Shown here piece after piece: positions 1 through 4,501 of a DNA stretch of 7,482 nt; the stretch's first letter is position 1; each line of letters starts with the position of its first letter. Source of the stretch: an uncultured Lachnospiraceae bacterium (GTDB lineage: Bacteria > Bacillota_A > Clostridia > Lachnospirales > Lachnospiraceae). Made by a program: the position numbers and the translations under genes. The stretch spans positions 1 through 7,482 of the forward strand of contig CAJUQU010000192.1 of NCBI GenBank assembly GCA_910588595.1. Reading direction: 5' to 3'. Under the pieces are notes generated by a model that ran no database searches, had not been told where the DNA came from, and saw only the letters and a program-made list of their open reading frames with translations.

Positions 1-105
1 CAATCTGAAATTTTTGAAAATGCTAAAATCCAGATTGGAAAGGCGGCGAACGGCATCGATGAAGAACAAAAACACCCGACTGAACGTAAGTCCAATCGGG
101 CATAA
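1..105 (+). CDS. C-terminal end of an unidentified rightward gene (partial)
   Basis: Frame 1 is open from the window edge to a TAA at 103-105, giving 34 residues. They are rich in charged residues (starts QSEIFENAKIQIGK, ends TERKSNRA) and read like a helical, basic protein tail rather than a random frame. The gene's start lies outside the window. Its opposite orientation to the neighbouring cargo and its position at the edge of a mobile region suggest a gene of the carrier element (for example a mobilisation or plasmid-type protein), but I do not recognise the family and assign no function. The last 30 bases also form the stem of a leftward terminator, so the tail overlaps an antisense signal. 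Confidence 0.4.
   Translation, partial: QSEIFENAKIQIGKAANGIDEEQKHPTERKSNRA
63..100 (-). terminator. Rho-independent terminator for leftward transcription
   Basis: On the minus strand positions 100 to 90 and 85 to 75 form an 11-bp stem with a 4-base loop (TTAC), followed by TGTTTTTGTTC. Two of the pairs are G-T wobbles that exist only on the minus strand (on the plus strand they are C-A mismatches), so the structure is selected for leftward transcripts. It would end transcription from the padR region and lies inside the 3' end of the rightward partial gene. Confidence 0.6.
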
Positions 106-289
106 GGATATAGGAGTTTTTAGTTCCTACAACATGATATTCTATTTCCATTTTGAGGGCAGGGATATTCTCTACTGCCCGACAAAAACGATATTAAATC
201 CTCCTATGATAATTTTCTGTAAAGACATGGAACTAACATCTCCTAAAAACATTTCATAAATAAAACAGAACCAATGAACAATGGTAGTC
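106..289. other. Intergenic stretch with one hairpin, no convincing gene
   Basis: No reading frame here has a believable start, ribosome site or protein-like composition. The only structure is a perfect 6-bp inverted repeat GGGCAG/CTGCCC (157-162 and 175-180) with a 12-base loop, not followed by a T-run on either strand. It may be leftover DNA from the deletion that truncated the gene at 290-376. Confidence 0.4.
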
Positions 290-376
290 TTACCCTCCAT
301 TCATCGGCTCTGCGGCTGTGCGTCTGGCTCTTTGATGACTGTTAATCGTAAGGTTTAATAAGATAAAGCTAATCAT
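290..376 (-). pseudogene. Truncated partner gene of padR, start codon and first codons only
   Basis: Directly behind padR an ATG (376-374) sits 9 bases after a good GGAGG (386-382) and opens MISFILLNLTIN, a hydrophobic start like that of a membrane protein. After about 10 codons the reading frame runs into DNA that encodes a KTR-protein tail in another frame, and it stops at 290-292. An alternative ATG at 385-383 in the same frame lacks a spaced ribosome site. padR genes are commonly followed by the transporter or membrane protein they control, so I infer that this is the 5' stub of that target, with the body deleted and joined to foreign sequence near 350-357. The stub could still be translated as a roughly 28-residue peptide, but it is unlikely to be functional. 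Confidence 0.5.
301..348 (-). pseudogene. 3' remnant of a cysteine-rich KTR protein gene
   Basis: On the minus strand the frame ending at TGA 303-301 reads LTVIKEPDAQPQSR, matching the C-terminal part (LQITVITEPD) of the intact KTR gene at 1051-1251, and about 45 bases align closely at the nucleotide level (299-343 against 1057-1104). The zinc-ribbon part of the gene is absent and the frame is closed just upstream by a TAA. It is the tail left when a deletion or recombination joined the padR cargo to an older KTR gene. It marks a cargo boundary. Confidence 0.6.
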
Positions 377-908
377 GTTTTTCATCCTCCCTGTTAATTT
401 TCTGTTCAAAAATCTTTTCCCATTTTTCTAATGTTTCTAAAAGCATATATTGTTGTTCCAATATCATTTGTCCTAATAAAGTCATTTCCTTTTGTCTTGA
501 CATTTGTTCTTGTATTTGGTGTTTGGTTTTACAAATGCTGTTCTTTATATTGTTCATACATTCTTTGAAATCTGTATCATCAAGCAATGACATATTTACA
601 ATGACGGCGTTGAAATCTAAAAATATTCTGGTTTCACCTGCTGAAAATTCAGACATCAATTCACGAAACTTTGTTTTCCCATTTGATGTGAGTGTATATA
701 CTGTTTTTTCGGGCATATTCCCATTCTTCTTTGTTTCACTAAGGACAAATCCTTTTTTTTCATATTGGATAACTTTTTTATATACTGTATAAGAACCTAT
801 TTTTACCCATCTGGCTAAATGCCTGTCTTCAATTTGTTTTTGTAACTCGTATGCACTTTTGGGGCTTTGATAGAGTGAGCCTAAAATTATTAAATCAATA
901 GTTGACAT
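369..908 (-). CDS. PadR family transcriptional regulator
   Basis: The 179-residue protein has the PadR winged-helix DNA-binding domain at about residues 1-80: MSTIDLIILGSLYQSPKSAY at the start, a recognition-helix region around GSYTVYKKVIQYEKKGFV, and the wing around EKTVYTLTSNGKTKF. A long, Gln/Glu/Lys-rich helical segment at about 115-175 is the expected dimerisation part of this family. Start ATG 908 follows AAAGGAG by 7 bases. The promoter upstream is full consensus and is embedded in a 38-bp palindrome, so autorepression is likely. PadR proteins usually repress an adjacent transporter or stress gene and are released by a small ligand; here the adjacent gene is cut off after a few codons, leaving the regulator without an evident local target. 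The gene is AT-rich, unlike the kinase and hydrolase genes to the right, which fits horizontal acquisition. Ligand unknown. Confidence 0.88.
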   Translation of the reverse strand: MSTIDLIILGSLYQSPKSAYELQKQIEDRHLARWVKIGSYTVYKKVIQYEKKGFVLSETKKNGNMPEKTVYTLTSNGKTKFRELMSEFSAGETRIFLDFNAVIVNMSLLDDTDFKECMNNIKNSICKTKHQIQEQMSRQKEMTLLGQMILEQQYMLLETLEKWEKIFEQKINREDEKHD

Positions 909-922
909 ATATTTTCTCCTTT

Positions 923-960
923 CAATACTGTATAATACAGTATTGTATTATACAGTATTG
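923..960. promoter_or_regulatory. Palindromic operator of padR
   Basis: Two perfect 16-base arms (CAATACTGTATAATAC at 923-938 and its reverse complement at 945-960) flank a 6-base centre. Within it, ATACTGTA-TAA-TACAGTAT (925-943) is itself a perfect 8-3-8 inverted repeat, and a second slightly degenerate copy overlaps it on the right. The right half covers the -10 box and spacer, the left half the transcription start, so a PadR dimer pair bound here would block its own promoter. Binding by the adjacent PadR is inferred from position. Confidence 0.75.
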
Positions 961-975
961 AGAAAGAAATGTCAA
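947..975 (-). promoter_or_regulatory. Consensus sigma-A promoter of padR
   Basis: On the minus strand TTGACA (975-970) and TATAAT (952-947) are separated by 17 bases, an exact consensus match. Transcription would start near 940, inside the operator, giving a leader of about 30 bases before the ATG at 908. Confidence 0.85.
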
Positions 976-1050
976 GATTCGCTATCTACCGTCAAAGGGA
1001 TTTGCATTAAAATCCATATAAAACAAACCAGAACCGACAACTGTGATTTC

Positions 1051-1251
1051 TCACAAATTCATCGGCTCTGCATCTAAAGTGTCTGGCTCTGTGATGACTG
1101 TAATTTGTAAATTCTTTACTTCAATCAATGTTTCCTGTTTGCATTTCGGGCAATAGAGGGGATAGTTTTTCAAAACTGTATCTTCTCTAATTCTGTCACG
1201 GGTCTTATTTCTGCAAACAGGACAGTGTATCCATTTTGCTTTTTCATTCAT
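1051..1251 (-). CDS. Cysteine-rich KTR domain protein
   Basis: This 66-residue protein belongs to the cysteine-rich KTR group, small putative zinc-ribbon proteins found as cargo in Tn916-like and other clostridial conjugative elements. Visible are HCPVC (Cys10, Cys13), the name-giving KTR at 16-18, and a second pair YCPKC (Cys34, Cys37), which together could bind one zinc. The role is unknown; nucleic-acid or protein contact is only a guess. It is the last gene of the TetR operon: ATG 1251 starts just after the FMN-protein stop, with GGAG 11 bases upstream. The C-terminus is odd: compared with the remnant at 301-348 it has one extra base after the EPD codons, so it reads past the ancestral TGA and ends in DAEPMNL instead of a QSR-type end. 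The zinc-ribbon part is unaffected, so the protein is probably still functional. Confidence 0.8.
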   Translation of the reverse strand: MNEKAKWIHCPVCRNKTRDRIREDTVLKNYPLYCPKCKQETLIEVKNLQITVITEPDTLDAEPMNL

Positions 1252-1254
1252 ATC

Positions 1255-1659
1255 TTACGTTTCTCCTTTGAGCGCATTTTCAACAGCCTTTTTTATGACA
1301 GTGCTTGAATTGGTTGCACCAGAAATTGCATCAACATCTATTTTCTGTTCATCAATTATTTTCTCTATGACTGTTTCTGCGGCTTTTCCACGTTCATGCC
1401 TATGCTCCAAAATGTTAATACTTACAATTTCCCCATCTTCTACAGTTACTTCCACTTTGGCATATATAAAATTCACATCATATTCTCCGATATAAATTCC
1501 ATTGGAAACATCAGCAATATCTATTTCACCAAAAGTAGTTTCCCCTACGGCTTGTTTATAATCAGTAACTTTCTTTAAGTAAACCACTCCACAAATTAGA
1601 GCAATAAGTAATAGAAGTAAAATGATAAATGAAATCATTTTCTTTGTAGATATTTTCAT
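1255..1659 (-). CDS. Membrane-anchored FMN-binding domain protein
   Basis: The ATG at 1659-1657 overlaps the preceding stop (ATGA) and has AGAGG 8 bases upstream; a GTG at 1668 has no room for a ribosome site. The 134-residue product has a basic N-terminus and one membrane helix at about 8-27, then a small FMN-binding domain (about 50-130) of the NqrC/RnfG type. Its DAISGATNSS segment (110-119) matches the S/T-G-A-T signature in which a threonine, here Thr116, is covalently flavinylated by ApbE in related proteins. The topology predicts the flavin domain on the outer face of the membrane. It is encoded between an Fe-S flavoprotein and a KTR protein under a TetR regulator, so a role in passing electrons across or along the membrane is plausible. 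No ApbE gene is in the window, so a host enzyme would have to attach the FMN. Function not proven. Confidence 0.8.
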   Translation of the reverse strand: MKISTKKMISFIILLLLLIALICGVVYLKKVTDYKQAVGETTFGEIDIADVSNGIYIGEYDVNFIYAKVEVTVEDGEIVSINILEHRHERGKAAETVIEKIIDEQKIDVDAISGATNSSTVIKKAVENALKGET

Positions 1660-2231
1660 TTCAAACACCTCTCAATCTTTCTGGCTATGTGCTTTGGAAG
1701 CTCCTTTTTAGAAGATGCACCTGAATAAACCACTTTGCCTATTGACTTCATGCCTGCAGTCTTAAAAAATTCGTCCATATTGCGTATTGCCCCCCTGCAT
1801 TGTCCAAATATCCATGAAAATGGGAAAGGAGTATTGCAGGAAGTCAAAACCATATATTTCTTGCCTTTCAAACGTGGTTTTGGAAAAGTACTTGTTTCTT
1901 CCATAGCTGTTCCTAATAATCGGTCAAATAAGTTTTTAACAGGGGCAGGAACATTCGCCCAATAAACGGGAGCCGCAAGAAAGACTATTTGACATTTACG
2001 CAAAAGGCTGGCAATTTCCTGTATATCATCTTTTTGCGTGCAGACTTTCGTGTCTATACAGTTACGGCACCCTATGCAGAATGAGATATTTTTTTCATAC
2101 AGATTTATTTTAGTCACCATATAGCCCTTCTCCTCTGCTCTGCGGATTGCAATATCCATCATAGATGCCGTCTTTCCATTTCTATGGGGGCTGCCTAAAA
2201 TCGCAAGCACCAATTTCTTATTCGTAATCAT
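1656..2231 (-). CDS. NAD(P)H-dependent FMN oxidoreductase, iron-sulfur flavoprotein type
   Basis: The 191-residue protein has a flavodoxin-like fold: a phosphate-binding loop for FMN at GSPHRNGKT (13-21), the isoalloxazine-contact segment APVYWANVPAPVKNLFDRL (about 87-105), and a later strand at MVLTSCNTPFPFSW (127-140). Four cysteines at 52, 55, 58 and 64 follow the compact CX2CX2CX5C spacing of iron-sulfur flavoproteins (Isf), so a 4Fe-4S cluster next to FMN is likely. Such proteins move electrons between ferredoxin or NAD(P)H and acceptors such as quinones, nitro compounds or oxygen species. The start ATG overlaps the TetR stop (ATGA) with an AGGAGG/GGAG site upstream, and its own stop overlaps the FMN-binding gene, so the genes are translationally coupled. 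It acts in the cytoplasm; its substrate is not visible from the sequence. Confidence 0.85.
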   Translation of the reverse strand: MITNKKLVLAILGSPHRNGKTASMMDIAIRRAEEKGYMVTKINLYEKNISFCIGCRNCIDTKVCTQKDDIQEIASLLRKCQIVFLAAPVYWANVPAPVKNLFDRLLGTAMEETSTFPKPRLKGKKYMVLTSCNTPFPFSWIFGQCRGAIRNMDEFFKTAGMKSIGKVVYSGASSKKELPKHIARKIERCLK

Positions 2232-2869
2232 TTCACTCCCTCCTTTTCAATCGAACGGTACAACATATCAAAACCATACTCTAAAAACTGAATTTTAGAT
2301 AAGTGTATTGTTTTTTCAATGTATTCTTCTTTATTTGCCGCCAACTGGATAAGCCCTGACAACATACCCCAAAACTGAAAGATCGTAGGCATAATTTTTA
2401 TGTCATCACGCAAATCGCCTTTTTTCATGCCACCCACTAAAAAATCCTTTATTTTTTCATTTATCTCCTCCCCGACTTGATAGGTTTCTTTCTCTTCGGG
2501 CAAATAATCTTGGCTTTCAAAATCCATTTTAATTTTATCTAACACCAGTCTAAAATAAAAAGGAAATTCTTCTTGGTATAGGACTAACCCCCGACAAATC
2601 ATATCATACCTTGCCTTTGTTTCCTCCTGCTGCTCCAATGCAGAAGTGATATAACCGTAAAGCCTTTTCATGCTGTCTAACACTAAAAAACCGATAATTT
2701 CCTCTTTGTTCTCAAAGTACACATATAATGTTGCTTTGCTATATCCCGCCGCTTTTGCTATATCATTCATGGAAGTTGCCGTAATCCCTTTCTCCATAAA
2801 CAATGCCGAAGCAGCAGCGGCAATATTTTCTCTATGTACGCTTTTTGGTTCTTTTTTTCTGCGTGCCAT
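2228..2869 (-). CDS. TetR/AcrR family transcriptional repressor
   Basis: A typical TetR N-terminal helix-turn-helix spans about residues 8-58 (IAAAASALFMEKGITATSMN, then DIAKAAGYSKATLYVYFENKE), and the rest of the 213 residues form the variable ligand-binding and dimerisation domain. ATG 2869 is preceded by AAGGAG at 8 bases; the frame stays open to a TTG at 2887, but that has no spaced ribosome site. The protein heads an operon: its stop overlaps the start of the flavoprotein gene by 4 bases. A perfect inverted repeat covers its -10 box, which implies autorepression and therefore control of the whole redox operon. The likely inducer is a toxic or redox-active small molecule handled by the flavoprotein, but that is inference from the operon content only. 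Confidence 0.88.
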   Translation of the reverse strand: MARRKKEPKSVHRENIAAAASALFMEKGITATSMNDIAKAAGYSKATLYVYFENKEEIIGFLVLDSMKRLYGYITSALEQQEETKARYDMICRGLVLYQEEFPFYFRLVLDKIKMDFESQDYLPEEKETYQVGEEINEKIKDFLVGGMKKGDLRDDIKIMPTIFQFWGMLSGLIQLAANKEEYIEKTIHLSKIQFLEYGFDMLYRSIEKEGVK

Positions 2870-2886
2870 CTGTATATCTCCTTTCA

Positions 2887-2911
2887 ATAATTAAACCATC
2901 GGTTTAATTAT
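2887..2911. promoter_or_regulatory. Operator for the TetR-type repressor
   Basis: ATAATTAAACC (2887-2897) and GGTTTAATTAT (2901-2911) are perfect 11-base inverted arms around a 3-base centre. The site covers most of the -10 box and the expected start of transcription of the TetR operon. This size and symmetry are typical of TetR-family operators. Confidence 0.82.
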
Positions 2912-2935
2912 ATTCCGTTGTTATGATTTTGTCAA
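2907..2935 (-). promoter_or_regulatory. Consensus promoter of the TetR redox operon
   Basis: Minus-strand TTGACA (2935-2930) and TATAAT (2912-2907) with a 17-base spacer form an exact sigma-A consensus. The start site would be near 2900, inside the operator. A promoter this strong is consistent with tight repression and high induced expression. Confidence 0.85.
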
Positions 2936-2991
2936 TCTGCTTCGCCTTATATTCATAAATAATTTCCATTTATATTCACAAAACTCTCCCG

Positions 2992-3020
2992 AAAAAAACA
3001 GCAGAGATTTCTCTCTGCCG
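2992..3020 (-). terminator. Rho-independent terminator behind tnpV
   Basis: On the minus strand CGGCAGAGA (3020-3012) pairs with TCTCTGCTG (3007-2999) around the tetraloop GAAA, with one G-T wobble, and is followed by seven T (2998-2992). It lies 10 bases past the tnpV stop and separates tnpV from the strong TetR-operon promoter. Confidence 0.88.
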
Positions 3021-3029
3021 CTTTGCTGA

Positions 3030-3404
3030 TTAAGCATATATAATTTCCTCGTTCACAATCTCCCTCGCACAAGCCCTTATGCTATTGAGCTGCCCTATCC
3101 ATTCTAAGGCGTTTTCTTCTTTTAGTCGTTCCGTTATGCCCTGTGCCTGTTTCATGCCCTTTATGAGCCTTTCAAAGCGTTCCTGCGCCTGTCTGTCAAT
3201 GTCGGCAAGGTATGTATTCAGCTTGCCGCTTGTGAGAATATTGGTGTATGTAACATTGCGGTACTGCTTCAAATAGTCCAGATGCCGCTGTCCCCATATA
3301 CCTATCGGTTGTTCTTCTTCGGCGGGTACAGTCAAGCGTGGTATTAGATAATCCCCTTGCTGTTCATATTCGCCGCCTAATCTCTCAAAGATTGATTTTG
3401 CCAT
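3030..3404 (-). CDS. tnpV: Transposon-encoded protein TnpV
   Basis: The 124-residue product begins MAKSIFERLGGEY and continues with GDYLIPRLTVPAEEEQPIG, GKLNTYLADIDRQAQERFER and ends in EEIIYA, the pattern of the TnpV family first described in the mobilisable clostridial transposons Tn4451/Tn4453. These are small soluble proteins of unknown role found in many clostridial and gut integrative elements. I chose ATG 3404 because GGAGG lies 9 bases upstream; the frame is open to 3446, but the extra 14 residues are not part of the family. The gene marks the left DNA as part of, or left over from, a mobile element. No recombinase or relaxase is seen nearby, so the element is either incomplete or continues outside the window. 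Confidence 0.82.
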   Translation of the reverse strand: MAKSIFERLGGEYEQQGDYLIPRLTVPAEEEQPIGIWGQRHLDYLKQYRNVTYTNILTSGKLNTYLADIDRQAQERFERLIKGMKQAQGITERLKEENALEWIGQLNSIRACAREIVNEEIIYA

Positions 3405-3514
3405 TTTGCAATTCCTCCGTATGATTTGAATTTGCCTACAATCCAATCATTCTGGCTGATTACAAAGTCTTTGAATTTAACATCCTTATATAATGCCACC
3501 CTTCGAGCTGCTCT
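3377..3514 (-). pseudogene. Possible 3' fragment of an element gene upstream of tnpV
   Basis: A minus-strand frame without a start codon is open for 45 codons and stops at TAG 3379-3377, inside the first codons of tnpV. Its translation contains KDFVISQNDWIVGKFKSYGG, which looks protein-like. It could be the end of a gene that overlapped tnpV in the parent element and was cut at the junction with the chromosome, just after the kinase gene. I cannot name the family, and an open frame of this length may also occur by chance. Confidence 0.25.
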
Positions 3515-3526
3515 TTATTTCTCATA

Positions 3527-4330
3527 TTAGAAAGTAGTGACCATATTGGTAAAATTCATAAAGCTGTCCTCGCCTCCGGCTTCAGAGGCAGACACTCTGA
3601 CTGGGACAAATTTAACTCCCTGTGCAATCGCCTCATCAAGATTATTTTTTCCTGCCGTCAATGTAAAGACACCGCATTTCTCAGAAACTTCCACCGTGTT
3701 AGATGGTCTCAATGCTGCATGATCTGCCACCTGGATCGAGGAAGGGTTCAACTCCATTATTTTATCAAAACTGCCGTGATGGTATTCCGCCATTTTATCC
3801 AATATTTCCTGTGCGATCTCATCCGGTGATGCATTCGTACTCTCTATTACCAGGTTGTAATTGCTCATATCATAGTAATCGATATCGTAGACCTCCTTAT
3901 ACCGCACAGTCTCGAGTTTCTGCCTGTTGATCAGCGCCTTTCTGCATGTGCCCTGCGACTCATAGGACTCCGAGTTTGCACGAAGGCTGTCGTTGAACAC
4001 GCGGCGGCTTGCCTCATCAATATCGGTGATGATAAATACCTTGAAGCTCTTCGGTGCAAAATGCCATGCAAGGCGCGAGTCAAACACAACATTGTCCCGC
4101 TCCTCTCCGATCCTGGTCGTTGTGTCGTCGATCATCTTGTCCACGGAATGATCTCCACGGTTTGCCGCCTCGTTAACCTGTCTGTTGAATTCCTCGACAG
4201 AAAGCCCCTTTTCCATGGCAAGCTGCCTGAATATGTTCCCCGTCGAAGAATACTCATAGCCTCTCTCCTTCAATATTTTGGCAACACTGGATTTGCCGCT
4301 TCCCAGATTCCCTGTGATCGTAATGTTCAT
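3527..4330 (-). CDS. Cytidylate-kinase-like P-loop NTPase with C-terminal extension
   Basis: The protein of 267 residues has a Walker A loop GNLGSGKS (7-14) next to the N-terminus, DSRLAWHF (84-91) in the position of the nucleotide-monophosphate-binding segment of (d)CMP kinases, an arginine-containing lid region (about 105-145), and RYKEVYDIDYYDMSNYNLVI (143-162) with a following TNASPDEIA, all characteristic of the archaeal/clostridial CMP-kinase-like group. Residues about 190-267 form an extra region (FDKIMELNPSSIQVADH onward) that I do not recognise. ATG 4330 has AAGGAG 11 bases upstream; a GTG at 4342 overlaps the ribosome site. No clear promoter is seen, so it may be read from the hydrolase gene upstream. 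Whether it phosphorylates CMP or another small molecule or protein cannot be told; a canonical cmk elsewhere in the genome is expected. Confidence 0.75.
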   Translation of the reverse strand: MNITITGNLGSGKSSVAKILKERGYEYSSTGNIFRQLAMEKGLSVEEFNRQVNEAANRGDHSVDKMIDDTTTRIGEERDNVVFDSRLAWHFAPKSFKVFIITDIDEASRRVFNDSLRANSESYESQGTCRKALINRQKLETVRYKEVYDIDYYDMSNYNLVIESTNASPDEIAQEILDKMAEYHHGSFDKIMELNPSSIQVADHAALRPSNTVEVSEKCGVFTLTAGKNNLDEAIAQGVKFVPVRVSASEAGGEDSFMNFTNMVTTF

Positions 4331-4365
4331 ATAATGTTCCACTCCTTTTTGTATATTTTATCCCG

Positions 4366-4493
4366 CTAACTCCCACTCGACTGCTCCGATGGGCTTTTGG
4401 TTCAAGATGTTGTGTTCTCTGACTTCATACTAACTCCCATTCGACTGCTCCCGATGGACTTTGGATTCAAGACGTTGCGTTCTCTGATTTCAG
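4366..4493. repeat. Tandem imperfect 64-bp duplication
   Basis: Units 4366-4429 and 4430-4493 align over their length with about eight substitutions and one single-base gap (CTCC against CTCCC). Each starts with CTAACTCCCA and contains GACTGCTC, GATGG, TTCAAGA and TTCTCTGA in the same order. On the minus strand each unit can encode a similar short peptide ending in IGAVEWEL, in different frames because of the gap. Each also keeps a weak hairpin (CCCA..TCG with CGATGG(G)). It fills the gap between the hydrolase stop and the kinase start, where I see no other gene. Confidence 0.75.
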
Positions 4494-4501
4494 CCTCTGC
4501 T

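Noticed and set aside
14..259. 81-residue plus-strand open frame
   Set aside because: It runs in a different frame across the better-supported partial gene tail (1-105), has no ribosome site and its composition is not protein-like.
1043..1056. TGTGA-TTTC-TCACA hairpin as terminator of the KTR operon
   Set aside because: The stem is only 5 bp and no T-run follows on the minus strand.
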